Source of the DNA: Gibbula magus
Lineage: Eukaryota; Mollusca; Gastropoda; Trochida; Trochidae
Reading direction: 5' to 3'
NCBI GenBank assembly: GCA_936450465.1
Contig: OW388290.1
Coordinates: forward strand, 28,757,457-28,821,456
Length of the DNA: 64,000 bases
This document shows positions 46,390-56,988 of the stretch, in pieces (positions within the stretch are counted from its first letter, which is position 1; each line of letters starts with the position of its first letter). A model generated the notes under the pieces. That model did not search any database. It saw only the letters and a program-made list of their open reading frames with translations, and was not told the DNA's origin. A program made the position numbers and the translations under genes.

Positions 46390-47640
46390 TATTATTTTCA
46401 CTCTGTCACAGGAACAGGACAAAAATGTCTTTCCTGTAACAGTGCCATATACTCTTGAACAAATAGATGATCCCTAAGTTTCTGCCAGGAAAGTCTTGTC
46501 ATGCTCAGTGCTATCTTTTGTTTCACAAAACTAGTCATGTGCTCTGGAATTCAGACATATACTCTTTGTAAAAAGTTAAATTCAAGGTATGAATTAAGAG
46601 AGTAGATTTTATTGTTGTCTTCCCTGTTACACTATTCCCCATATGCTGTCTAGTTTGAGAGACGTAGGAGTCTGTAATTCACTCTTGGTTGTTGAAAGCA
46701 ACACAGACTATTGATCTGGTCAACTAGAGGGATCAGTCACTGTTTTCAATTGCAGTTTTGAAGAGATATTTACAGTCGTTCCCTGTAACAAAAGATCAGA
46801 GCTGTTACAACAAAGACATTTCATCTCTAACTGTTTAAATTCTTATTACAGTAATTTTATATTTAGTTAAAAATGAAAGATGTATTAAACATAATGCATC
46901 ACCATCGTGTGCAATACTTCAAATTCTAAAGATAATCACAGAGACGGAAGCATCACACGTTTACACTCAAATGAATATGCTTCTTTTTAACACTGTAGAT
47001 AATTTGTTAGTGTTCCAAATAACAATTTAACTCATTCCTTAGATATTCTCAAAACACCGTTCAGCCTGTAACATCATTGTCTGTCCTGTAAAAAATCTTT
47101 GAAATAATGTATCCTTTTTATTTTACCAAATATAGCAAGAGAAGGCGTTATCGAGATGTCATTACAACCACAGTTTCAGTTACATTTCAACTTCTAGTCA
47201 TGCTTTCCACAATAATTTTCAAACTTGTTCCTTAATGTATTTCCAGTAACACCGATTTGTATGTGATCAATACCGAAAATAAATACAACGTGTCATGAAC
47301 TAGTTTATTGTAGATTTGAAATTTTGTAGATTGAAATCATCGTTTTTGCTTGGCTTGATCTAAATGACCAATCACATCTCATCGAAAATAGCTAAATGTT
47401 ATTAAATGGTTTTTCTTTACTATAACATTATTTTTGATATAATTGAAGTCATTAAAGTTGCATAACTTAAAATGGTGCTGTGAGTAATTCCTTTAACACT
47501 ATATGTGTCCCAACCAATAAAATTTAGCAATGTCTCGAGATATAAGTAGAATTATGGGATACTCTATTAGTTTGTCTGTCCAGTAACAATAGGGTGTCTT
47601 TACAATAACACTATTGTCTTTCATGTAACATAATTTATTT
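46390..47640. repeat. Scattered CCTGTAACA motif cluster
   Basis: Variants of GTCTTTCCTGTAACA recur about nine times over 1.2 kb (near 46427, 46618, 46776, 47064, 47082, 47240, 47575, 47595 and 47620). One is in reverse near 46802. The spacing is irregular and no ends were found. Confidence 0.4.
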
Positions 47641-48174
47641 ATTTCTTAATTAGTTACGTAAATATTAAATATGTAATGTTGACAATATACTGAAAGAATA
47701 CATTACTATGTATGTAACAATGTCAGTAAATCTGCTTTTACAAAGTCAATTATTTTGGAATCTAAAGGTTGTGAAAATTTACTCCAGCATTCTGTTTTCC
47801 TTGGCACTCAATTAGTCGCTTTCATTTCAATATAACTCCAAAGTCAATCATAAGCAGATGTTGTGATAAGACAACTTCTTAAAAGACAAGGTATTAACAT
47901 TCACAATAGTTATACGCCCTATCAAACATTACCAACCCAAATGTTCTGTTGTAGATAGGTTTAAACAATTACTTTTGACGAGACATTGACGCGGGCAGCG
48001 CATTTTCGGTTTACAATCAGAAATCACTACTTCCACCTCTATATCGTCACTTAACTGAGTAGGCTACATTAAAACGTCAATTGAGGTCACAGGGGCAATG
48101 TCCTAAAACTTATTTTCATCTTCTTCTCCGGGACGTATTTCCCTAAAAAGCTTAGAAAACACAGTACAGTATCG

Positions 48175-48381
48175 TTATCCTGTACAAATTACTTCATATC
48201 TACCTGGTAAAACAATAATCATTAGTAAACACAATCCAAACAAAACATTCAGTGACATGGACAAAAAAGCCTTATTTAAACAACTCAGATCGTCAATTGG
48301 GAGAACGTCAATGATCTTAGAATTATCATAACATCTTTTAACGATATTCGCTGAAAAGAAATTCACCACTGCATTCGACAT
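48175..48381 (-). other. Open frame of 68 codons with one hydrophobic segment
   Basis: The product has a soluble start (MSNAVVNFFSANIVKRCYDN) and a likely membrane helix (SLNVLFGLCLLMIIVLPG). A GT donor-like site (CCAGGTAGAT) follows the helix, so it could be a first exon, but no downstream exon was recognised. Confidence 0.2.
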
Positions 48382-48659
48382 CTCTACGTTTGTATGGTGG
48401 GGTGATTGTTGATGGCCAGTGGTGTAATAATTTTGCTATGAGAACTATTTATACCAATACATTCATCTTACACATGAATACAACCTCCTCGGTTACCAAA
48501 TTTTTTTATTTTATATTTTCCGTTTCTCTCCATTGAAATACTGAAGAGTAACGGAGCATGTATATGTATGCCCTGTGTAATCGGCGATGTTGTATATAAC
48601 TGTAGAGACAAATAAGAAAGGTTGTTAATAATTAGATCATACATGAAAATGTTAACAAC

Positions 48660-49085
48660 AGAGCCAGCTCAACGGACCAATCAGATCGTTCGAAAGAGTA
48701 TCTACTGCGGGATAACGTTCACGGGAGATGGCTCTATAGTTCACATTTCAAAGCTTCCCTCTGATCAGGTGTTGAATTCATAGTGAAGCAATTTCGAAAT
48801 ATCCTGTCGTCTCGCCACGCCGTCGTGTTTGTTTACCGATAAGTAGCTCAGCTCAACAGACCAATCAGTCGTTCGAATGGGTATAGACTGCGGACTAACG
48901 TTCACGGAGAGGTTTGTGTGGCCGATTTTCGAGTTAGAAGAGCTATTAAAGTTCTCTTAGGGGTGACCTATGTTGGAAATTAGCCGTGTTTTGCGGAGAA
49001 GTACGTGCGTTCATTTGTGTAGGTCACCAATTCTTAGCGTAACTCTTGACCTAATGTTGAATGGACCCTTACATCGACCCCGATT
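48660..49085 (-). repeat. Interspersed repeat, copy 2 of a pair
   Basis: Inverse of 6835-7240. It has an inner duplication of a block around ACCAATCAGATCGTTCGA and GTTCACGG (48680-48735 and 48862-48915). Confidence 0.6.
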
Positions 49086-49888
49086 TATCAGCGCTGTTTT
49101 CAATCCATTGAGACCACCACCCAAATTTTGGGTTTTATCGATTGGTAGAAACACGCTATTAACACCACTGCTCCAGTATATCTAGCGCGAAGTAAAACTT
49201 GTTGCTGGCCTTTCGCACTCTAAAGCCTACTGTTATGTTGACTGTTTACAATACAAAAACATGAAAACGTCCACAGTGGACGTTTGAGAGTAGTGTCTAC
49301 AACTATTTTAATTAATTAAAGATAATTATACATTTCAATGTTTCAATGTTATTTGTAGGCTCCCTACTTTTTTATACGGAAAATGTGAATGTGAAATGTT
49401 AAAGGAGCACTAGGCTTATGTCAAGTATCCAAGATTAATTATCACCACACCGTGGCGAGCCGAAAATCTCAATTAGTGTTCTGTCTGCTATAACGCACCT
49501 TGCGTTTGCGCGAAGACAGGCGGGCGTCTTACTGAATCGAATATCATTATAAGACTTCTGTTTTTTCTGTTTTTTCATTTAAAATATTACAAACAACTTG
49601 TTTATTCGTTTATGGGTAGATTTCAATTTTGTGGGTTGTAAGATCGTTTTTTCACACACACCTGGGAGTTTTGGAAACTGAAAACCAATAATACAAAATA
49701 AATATTATTTCAGTTTACATTAGTAGTTGTTTGTAGTTTGATATAGTTACTGTAGGCTACTCATACAAACTAAAACAAGTATCATGAATCAATTCTTCAG
49801 GGTCTTTTTTTTTTATAAGAGTGGCCCAAGTTTGTTCTCAAAATGTCAAAAGTCGACCCAACATGGTCAAATTTCAAAATCCTATTCA

Positions 49889-50365
49889 AAGTGTTGCAAG
49901 AATCACCGTTTTCCCATAAGGTCCCATGTTATTTCATTGTAGCAAAGATAATTTTAATTATCTCAATTTTCAAAATATTTCACTGAAAATGTACATGGAA
50001 ACAGGAAATCTACTCCGCAACACGTACACAATTTTTCATTTTGGATACAACAATATTTAACTAAATGGTTAATTTATTACTGAGGTATGTCCATTTTTTC
50101 AGCCCCTTAGGTCTCCTTATAGGCCTAAACGATGGCAATGGGGAAGTGACGTTACTGTAAAAATACCTAGTCAATATTTTGCCGTTTTCTAAAACCATGC
50201 TCAAAATTAATGAATTTGAATATTATAAATAAAATATTTAGATGTTAGATTACAGTCATGTTGAATTTTGTAAGTTTTCGTTCACTGTCACGATCATGAA
50301 AATTATTTATGCGACACTGAAATAACATAAGACCTTATGGGAAAACGGCGATTCTTGCAACACTT
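49889..50365. repeat. Inverted repeat with ~48-bp arms
   Basis: GTGTTGCAAGAATCACCGTT and the bases up to GTTATTTCA (49889-49936) return reversed at 50318-50365 with few changes. The spacer is about 380 bp, A/T-rich and non-coding. The region 49,186-49,888 holds only a piece similar to 24,668-24,800 (49,400-49,530). Confidence 0.65.
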
Positions 50366-50527
50366 TAGGCACCGTGCTGTAATTCTAAACTTAAATTTGA
50401 AATACCTTTAATTTTAAATTAGGCAAACCTCAATAACACCAGAAAATTAAAGAAAAAATTCTGGGTTATTTTTTAAAAAAATGGGCTGAGGACACAAACA
50501 TCGAATAGCCTTGGACCTAAATTATCC

Positions 50528-51815
50528 GGGTTGTAGTCAAAAGGGCCGAATGTCAAAAGGGCCGAGAACTGCATAGTCAAAAGGGCCGAAGGAAAAAGTC
50601 AAAAGGGCCGAGGTGAAAGTCAAAAGGGCTGAGTCATTTAGTCAAATGGGCCGTATTTCAAGTCATAAGGGCCGAACCCCAAAAATACCAACATATAACA
50701 TAGCAAAAGTTTAGGTTTCATCTTCATTTGCCATGCCTATTCATGTGCCAAAACTGCATGCTTTAAGTGGCTGGAGTGTAGCATCATTTTGCTTGATTTT
50801 ATTTCGGTCAACACTCATATACCCTGTTTTGTGTTTCAGATGATTGTTATATATTGTTGTATATCTATTTTTGGTTAAGATGACATCGTAATTATTTGTA
50901 TATACCCAAGGATTTGATTTGGTAATACAATATGAATTTTGGTAACGTATCTGTCTGTCATTTTGGAGACACCTTTATCTGAGATGTTTTTGAAAAACAC
51001 TGATATATTAAAGTAATGGATTCATACTTAATGTATTCTAGTTCTATCGAGATATCTTTCGAATCGAAGTTTTAGAATTTATTATGCATAATTTTGAATT
51101 AGACAGATATAATTGTAACTGCCTATCGACTGGAGACATGCATATTTGTGTAGATTTGACACATTTAGAAGCCTGAATGAAAACATATTTGTTTCTATAA
51201 CTTATGTTAAATGTGTGCTGACACTGCCATGTAGTCAGGTACATTTTAAAGTAGAAATTCATAATTTCCAAGAAAACGTTCAAAAGATATCCCCTGGAGA
51301 CATTATTGTCTGGTAAATGCACGTTTAGTGGAGTATCTTAACGAAAAGAAATGACTTCTTATATTCTTAACCCGGTATACAAATTTATCATATTTATAAT
51401 ATATTGAACTGTGAAATATGACAAATGAGAGATTCACATACATCACGGTCTCTTTTGACTAATAATATGAATATGAGTCTAAAGATAAAACATTAGTGAT
51501 TAATACACGTGTTTGTTTTTGGTTATACGAGTGCATAAACGAGTGCACAAACGGTGGAACAATTACAGTCACTAGTCATAAATATAATAATTTTGGAATT
51601 GATTTGGATCACTTGGCTGAAGTTGGCTAAGTAAAGATATTGTAACTATCAACTATAGGTTGAATACAATGAATTTATAAGAATTTATATTTTCGGCCCT
51701 TTTTCCTCGGCCCTTTAATATGACTATTTACTTCGGCCCTTCTGACTTTTTCACTCAGCCCTTTTGACTTTTTTTTATCGGCCTTTTCATCCTTCGGCCC
51801 ATTTGACCAGATCCC
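50528..51815. mobile_element. 1.29 kb element with inverted arrays of GTCAAAAGGGCCGA
   Basis: It is flanked by AATTATCC at 50520-50527 and 51816-51823. Ends are GGGTTGTAGTCAAAAGGGCC and, reversed, GGGATCTGGTCAAATGGGCC. The left end holds seven copies of (A)GTCAAAAGGGCCGA within about 145 bp; the right end holds six copies in reverse within about 115 bp. The interior (50,690-51,690) is A/T-rich without a transposase. Confidence 0.8.
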
Positions 51816-51899
51816 AATTATCCTCAAATTTCTGCCTAAAGCAATTCCCGTAACATCATATATAATAAAATTCACAAAGGTATTTTTTTGGTGTGTGTG

Positions 51900-52110
51900 G
51901 CTTACCCCGCTTTGAATGAACAATAAACGGAGGGTTTCTTCAACTTTCTTGGATTCGATGATTCAAGTGATAACAAATGAGTAGACGATGTAATGCTCGC
52001 CGTGACTATCTCCGGTAAACCTCCGTAGCCCAGCGTAGGGGAGCTTGACCGAGGCGAGCACGATCGTCTAACAAATGAGTAGCAATGCCGATGGCCAACA
52101 TTTGGGGACC
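51900..52110. repeat. SINE/MITE-like repeat, relative of 18560-18790
   Basis: CCCAGCGTAGGGGAGCTTGA, CCGAGGCGAGCACGATCGTC match 18732-18772 with changes. ACAAATGAGTAG occurs on both sides of this core (51976 and 52071). Confidence 0.5.
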
Positions 52111-52669
52111 GATACGGTTGGGAAATGTAATAGTACATCATGAATGTAACCTTGTTGGTATTAATTAAGTCCAAACCCTTGGTTGATATTGATCAGAGTT
52201 TGGTAAAAAGGACACATAAAATCTTTCAGGAATGCAAGATATAAGACTTGGTGACAAGGCTGTCAATCACGGCGGCCATTTTGTGCGAAAGCGTGTGGGA
52301 ACTAGCAACAGTAACCAAGGGGGCGGGGCTTAGCCAGGATAGAGGGATTCATGAATACATGTCTGTTTTGTTTGACATGCTTATGCTTTTTATCAATGTG
52401 TTTCCATAATTATACAAAATTGGATCGACAAACAAGCCAAAATTTTTTGCTAATCCTTCTCAACGAAAAACGAGTGTTATGCAACGTATCCATATCTATA
52501 TCATTTTACAAATTCAAAGAAATAAATAGCTATCAACAAATTATTTTATACTATGATGGTTGCCTAACAAGTTCGCATGTAAATAATAATTTCCGATGTC
52601 TTCAATGTTTTAAATAACGAACCTGTTGTCAGCGTGATTGCTAATCCATGTACATCGGTGTACATCACA

Positions 52670-52798
52670 TTTACCTTTTATGATAACATGGATAAAAGGA
52701 TAATAAACGACGAGGTGCTGGTTGGGCAACTTTAATACACAAAGACATATACACATATAAACCCAAATAGAAAACAAAAGATAAACAAAAGCCCTCCC
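52670..52798 (-). repeat. Split direct repeat A, outer copy
   Basis: 129 bp, base for base the same as 53054-53182. It forms the 3' end of the element in coding direction. Confidence 0.9.
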
Positions 52799-52876
52799 TC
52801 AGAAAAGTATTTAAAAAAAATCTAAGATGTAAAGAAAGAGGTTCACACTGCGGTAAATAGCGTCAGTAAAACTACT

Positions 52877-52892
52877 GGGTGGGAAGGGTGGG
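52877..52892 (+). other. G-quadruplex motif GGGTGGGAAGGGTGGG
   Basis: Four GGG runs with loops of 1, 2 and 1 bases touch the edge of repeat B at 52893. The RNA of the element carries the C-rich strand; the first cDNA strand would carry the G-rich one. A role in priming or template switching is only a guess. Confidence 0.75.
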
Positions 52893-53053
52893 ATAAACAG
52901 CTTCACGATTGCTCAGCGCTCAAAATGATGGCTGCGGCCATGACTGCGAGAAGCGTGACGTCATATGAAGGGAGATAACTCTAGCGCATCGAAGAGCTTA
53001 AGTTTCGGGGGGTCATCTCAAAACTAAAATGTACTTTAAGTATAAACTAACAC
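52893..53053 (-). repeat. Split direct repeat B, inner copy
   Basis: 161 bp, identical to 56989-57149. It is joined without a gap to repeat A at 53054, which makes the junction expected of a circular intermediate. It contains GAAGGGAGATAACTC, a motif common in molluscan repeats. Confidence 0.9.
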
Positions 53054-53182
53054 TTTACCTTTTATGATAACATGGATAAAAGGATAATAAACGACGAGGT
53101 GCTGGTTGGGCAACTTTAATACACAAAGACATATACACATATAAACCCAAATAGAAAACAAAAGATAAACAAAAGCCCTCCC
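53054..53182 (-). repeat. Split direct repeat A, inner copy
   Basis: 129 bp, identical to 52670-52798, just downstream of the recombinase stop in coding direction (about 150 bp gap). Confidence 0.9.
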
Positions 53183-53333
53183 AAAACACCCCAACCAGCA
53201 CCTGTCCATTAAGATGGAGAGTAAAGTTTCCTTAAGATAATTGAATCTTAAACATTGAAGTAAGTAACAAGAAAGGTGAAAGTTAAACATGTGCAAATTC
53301 TAAAGGGGAAATAGTAAGAAATTACCAACAGTA

Positions 53334-54341
53334 CTAAGAAGAGAGTGGCAACAATTTACCAAATTTCAGTGCAATGTTCAAGCGTCTAGAGACATTATCA
53401 TCATAGTAACGTTTAAATGCCTCAGACGACCAGTCACCGAGTGTCTGTATCTCATCGTCTGAACAACCAATGAGACGAGCCCAAGAAGCCCCGCCACGTC
53501 GAAAGGAGTGTCCGGAATAGTTGGCAGGATCTAAACCAGTGGAAGCGATGAGCACTTTAAGTTTGTCCGTAAATGCTCGGTATGTCAAGACACTTGTACC
53601 TGGGGTAGCAAACAGAGGGTCTAAAACGCTCTGAAAGGAAGAAATGTCACAGTTTTCTATGCGAAGCACATTTTGTAAAGCAGTAGCAGGGCACAAGGGG
53701 TGATCAGGTAGCTTGGGCAGTGTCACATAGAGAGATCTCTCACGATATTGGATGGTTTTCGTCCATCGCAGCTGCAGTAGGTATCCCCATGTACAAGGCA
53801 CTGCATCAAGTCGGCGTAAATGTTTATCTGGATTGAATATTCCTTTTACAAGAAAGTTACTTGGTCTCAAGAGTCCAAAAAATGCAGTCAAGCAGGCAGA
53901 CCAAAACAGTTTGTCCTGGTCGAGTGTTAGATTGAGTTGATCTCTTAAGTGTAGCAGTAAGACAGGAGTGATAGGTTGTATGCAGTCCTGACCTGAGCCC
54001 AGTTCACGCTTCAAACCGGACCATAATTGAGATAGTTCCCAGTCGCATTTAGTAGGGTCTGGAAGGTTCGATGCCTTGTGAAGTACAGATATAATATTAA
54101 CATAGCACTTAATGGAATGGAATTTCAATTTCTTGATATCAGCCAGGTACACGATGTAAAGCTTTACTCTGTCTGGAGAGGCTGGTACAGGATCCTGGTG
54201 CATGTTTTCACAGAAGTCGAAGTAAGTTCTCATGTGTGTCTGGTAGGTCTTCTTAGTCGTCTCTGCCCAGGCACGGCCCACGTAATACTGAACTTTGCTC
54301 CACAGGGTCAGGTGGTTTCCTTGGCCACCTGGAATACACAA
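53334..54341 (-). CDS. Tyrosine recombinase of the Ngaro-like element
   Basis: The 335-residue frame encodes a recombinase of the phage-integrase fold that inserts the circular cDNA. Visible: an N-terminal SAM-like DNA-binding part (WAETTKKTYQTHMRTYFDFC), FFGLLRPSNF with the first catalytic Arg (about 159), then GHSFRRGGASW with the H-x-x-R pair (His278, Arg281), LGDW (Trp304) and FKRYY with the Tyr nucleophile (about 312-313). All catalytic positions are present. The frame overlaps the end of the reverse transcriptase frame by 89 bases in another phase, so its start may be reached by frameshift, re-initiation or splicing. The true start may lie inside the overlap rather than at the first Met. 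Confidence 0.93.
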   Translation of the reverse strand: MCIPGGQGNHLTLWSKVQYYVGRAWAETTKKTYQTHMRTYFDFCENMHQDPVPASPDRVKLYIVYLADIKKLKFHSIKCYVNIISVLHKASNLPDPTKCDWELSQLWSGLKRELGSGQDCIQPITPVLLLHLRDQLNLTLDQDKLFWSACLTAFFGLLRPSNFLVKGIFNPDKHLRRLDAVPCTWGYLLQLRWTKTIQYRERSLYVTLPKLPDHPLCPATALQNVLRIENCDISSFQSVLDPLFATPGTSVLTYRAFTDKLKVLIASTGLDPANYSGHSFRRGGASWARLIGCSDDEIQTLGDWSSEAFKRYYDDNVSRRLNIALKFGKLLPLSS

Positions 54342-56088
54342 AAGCAGGGGACATATGAGAGAGCAGCTCAGTCACACTCAGAGTTTCCATTGATAGAAGG
54401 TTATGTAACATTTCAAATTTTCCTTTCTCGTGTAGGCGTGAACAAGTATCGGCAAGTAAGTTATCTTTCCCCGGAAGGTAGCGAGCGCTGAACTTGAAGT
54501 TATATACACCACTAATGAAGTTCAGGGCTCTCAAAAACGGCATTATGGGTTTGAACCTGGAAGTGCACTTGTTCAACACACACTTGGCAGTGACGTTATC
54601 AGTATACAGAATTACTCTCTTGTTCCGTAAGATAGGGGCCCACCTGAACACAGCACATATCTCTGCCATAATCTCCTTGTAGTTAATATGCCAGTTATTT
54701 ATTAAAGGCATATCAAGAGACCAGTTCACATAAAAGTAGTCACTGTTAAACACACCACCACCCCCCTTACAGCATGCGTCGGTTTGGATACAGGTAACAG
54801 GTCTACTGTCCATGATCGTTCTCGTCCCATTAAAAACAAGCAGGTACTGTTTCCACCAGTTCAAATCACAACGAAAGTCATCGTTCAAAAGGGCCTTGTG
54901 AGATGCACACCTGAGAGTACCTATAAGGTCAATAACTCGCCGGAGGAAGGTTCGGCCACTAAGAATAACAGTACACGCCCAGTTCAGGCTGCCTGCTAGT
55001 GACTGTAGTTGTCGTTTCGAAGCTCTTTTACGTGTGAGAAAGGTGTCCACCAGTGAATGTAAGTCGAGCAGTTTGACATGATCTAACGAGAGGTTCCAGG
55101 CGACGGTGTCGATTCTAGTGCCCAGGAACACAAGACTCTGGGACGGTCCTTCCACTTTACCCCAGTTTATGCGAAAACCGAGCTCTCTCAAAGTTGTACA
55201 TAGTAAAGACAAGCTCTGCATACATTGGTCATGTGTATCAGATACAATAAGAAAGTCATCAAGGTAGGCTATAACATTAACACAGTATCTTGACCACATA
55301 ATCCTACACACAGCAGATGTCAGAGATTGGAAGATTTGCGGGCTCTTAGCGGCACCAAAAGGGAGTTTAGTGTCGTACATATACGTCAAATGTTTGTCCC
55401 CAGTAAATTGCCAGTGCAACCCCGTAAAGGCATAGTTTGATGGATGCAGTCCTACAGTCCTGTAAGCTTTGCTTAGATCAACTTTCGCTAGGTAGCAATT
55501 CGGGGTAATGAGTTTCAAAGCTGAATTTAGGTCCATGTAGGAACATGAACAATCAGTCGCATAGGAGTTAAGGCCCTGGCCTTCTGGGTTACTTGCATCA
55601 TGAATTAGTCTTACAGATCCATCCTTTTTTGGTATGGCCCCTAACGCACTACAAATCATGGGACGATAGTCTGACAACACATAGTTTCCATGCATTATTT
55701 CCTCACCAAGTTGAATTTCAACGGCTGTCCTTTGCTTAAGTGAGGAACTATAGTTTTCAACAAAAACTGGAACATCAATAACAGGAAAAGAATCAATATC
55801 AATAATTTTGAAGCCATTTTCTACCCCCTCCAAAATGAACTCTCTGTCCGGATCTTCTGACGAGAGTAAGTTGCTCCATGCATCATAATTAAGATTAAAC
55901 GCGTCAGCATTAGGATGTTTCATTAATGATGGGGGGTCAACGGCTGGTATTAGTAGTTTTTTGGCACACCTGCAGGTGGGTGGAAGTACCCGGAAGAAGA
56001 AGGGGCACGGGTGATCCCAGGTGTGTCGTGAGCTCTCGCAGTGTGTTGTGCAGAGAAACAGAGAGAACAATTGTGTGCAAGACGACAA
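54253..56088 (-). CDS. Reverse transcriptase and RNase H of the Ngaro-like element
   Basis: The 611-residue frame holds the polymerase of the element. Visible: AIPKKDGSVRLIHDAS (about 151-166), VDLSKAYR with the motif A Asp (about 203), LPFGAAKSPQIFQ, and YLDD (about 275-278), the catalytic centre. RNase H follows with TDA (about 436), the KE pair in NYKEIMAEI, YTDN (about 496) and LADTCSR. The first 55 or so residues overlap the gag-like frame in a different phase and look unlike the family, so the protein may be made by frameshift from it. No methyltransferase domain follows, which sets it apart from DIRS1-type elements. All key residues are intact. Confidence 0.93.
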   Translation of the reverse strand: MSSCTQLFSLFLCTTHCESSRHTWDHPCPFFFRVLPPTCRCAKKLLIPAVDPPSLMKHPNADAFNLNYDAWSNLLSSEDPDREFILEGVENGFKIIDIDSFPVIDVPVFVENYSSSLKQRTAVEIQLGEEIMHGNYVLSDYRPMICSALGAIPKKDGSVRLIHDASNPEGQGLNSYATDCSCSYMDLNSALKLITPNCYLAKVDLSKAYRTVGLHPSNYAFTGLHWQFTGDKHLTYMYDTKLPFGAAKSPQIFQSLTSAVCRIMWSRYCVNVIAYLDDFLIVSDTHDQCMQSLSLLCTTLRELGFRINWGKVEGPSQSLVFLGTRIDTVAWNLSLDHVKLLDLHSLVDTFLTRKRASKRQLQSLAGSLNWACTVILSGRTFLRRVIDLIGTLRCASHKALLNDDFRCDLNWWKQYLLVFNGTRTIMDSRPVTCIQTDACCKGGGGVFNSDYFYVNWSLDMPLINNWHINYKEIMAEICAVFRWAPILRNKRVILYTDNVTAKCVLNKCTSRFKPIMPFLRALNFISGVYNFKFSARYLPGKDNLLADTCSRLHEKGKFEMLHNLLSMETLSVTELLSHMSPAFVYSRWPRKPPDPVEQSSVLRGPCLGRDD

Positions 56089-56939
56089 TCACCACCAAAA
56101 CAATGTTCGTTGTTAAAACGCCTGCAGATTTCCCTGCCATTTGGGAGGAAAGGCCCACGGTTACGTGAGTTCAATTTTCGGGGAAATGTTTGAGTTTTTG
56201 GTTCCAAGCGAAAGTCGTGTATATCGGGTCGGTATGTACCCCAAGGAAAACTATCTTCAAATTGCCTCTGGCGATACTCTGTGTCATATTGGAGTACACT
56301 TTTCCAAGTGTACTTATCTGCCAGACGGAATATGTCTTTACTATATTTGAGATAGCCCTCAATTTCTCCACCCCGAAGCTTGTTTTCCTTGATAAGCGTT
56401 CCCATAATGTTAGTATTTGCATAGCCCCATTGTTCAATGGTGACGTCCCGCGAGGGCTTGTCACGTGACCTAAGTTCAGACGATTCATGGCCAGTTTCCG
56501 ATAGAGGATTATCCCAGAGAAAGTCACAAATTCGTAGAACTTTCGAATTCATACCTTGTGGTTTAGGGGTGAGGATGGTTTCCACCGTCGCCGATTTTGG
56601 GCCGGGTGTAGATCCATCGTTAGGCACGATGCGGCGTCCCGTTGCACTGGCTGGTTGCGCATTCAAGGTGAGAGACGGAGGGTGAATGAGGCGGGATTTC
56701 TCTTCTTGCAACGTCGCTAGTTTATGTTCAAGGTGAAGGCACTGGATCTCACCTTGCAGTTGTTCAATTTCAGTCTCCAGTAATAGTTTTCTTCTCGGAG
56801 TTGACGCTAGGCCCGGTTTTGCACCAGACGCCGGTGTGGCGGGAAGAGAGTCTGCTTTTTCCGCTTCTAATAGTAGTTGCAGTTTGTTTCCGGCTGTCGA
56901 TCTGGAAGAACGTCGTCCTTCGGGATATTCAGTCGCCAT
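55950..56939 (-). CDS. Gag-like protein of the Ngaro-like element
   Basis: The 329-residue frame starts at the first Met after repeat B (49 bp gap). An early coiled-coil-like stretch (LLLETEIEQLQGEIQCLHLE, about 52-71) could drive assembly. A Cys/His cluster near the end (ICRRFNNEHCFGGDCRLAHN, then CSLCFSAQHTARAH) fits a nucleic-acid-binding finger, as in gag proteins of DIRS-order elements. Position and finger suggest the role; the family-wide sequence similarity is low. Confidence 0.8.
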   Translation of the reverse strand: MATEYPEGRRSSRSTAGNKLQLLLEAEKADSLPATPASGAKPGLASTPRRKLLLETEIEQLQGEIQCLHLEHKLATLQEEKSRLIHPPSLTLNAQPASATGRRIVPNDGSTPGPKSATVETILTPKPQGMNSKVLRICDFLWDNPLSETGHESSELRSRDKPSRDVTIEQWGYANTNIMGTLIKENKLRGGEIEGYLKYSKDIFRLADKYTWKSVLQYDTEYRQRQFEDSFPWGTYRPDIHDFRLEPKTQTFPRKLNSRNRGPFLPNGREICRRFNNEHCFGGDCRLAHNCSLCFSAQHTARAHDTPGITRAPSSSGYFHPPAGVPKNY

Positions 56940-56988
56940 TGATTTGGTGTGGATGCTATTAAAGTGTTAGGATAAACTGTTAAATTAC

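Noticed and set aside
52351..52617. 88-codon plus-strand frame left of the retrotransposon
   Set aside because: It falls in and next to copy B of the old repeat; copy A does not keep the frame.
55926..56685. Several plus-strand frames over the retrotransposon gag region
   Set aside because: They are antisense shadows of the gag-like and RT frames, which carry the family motifs.
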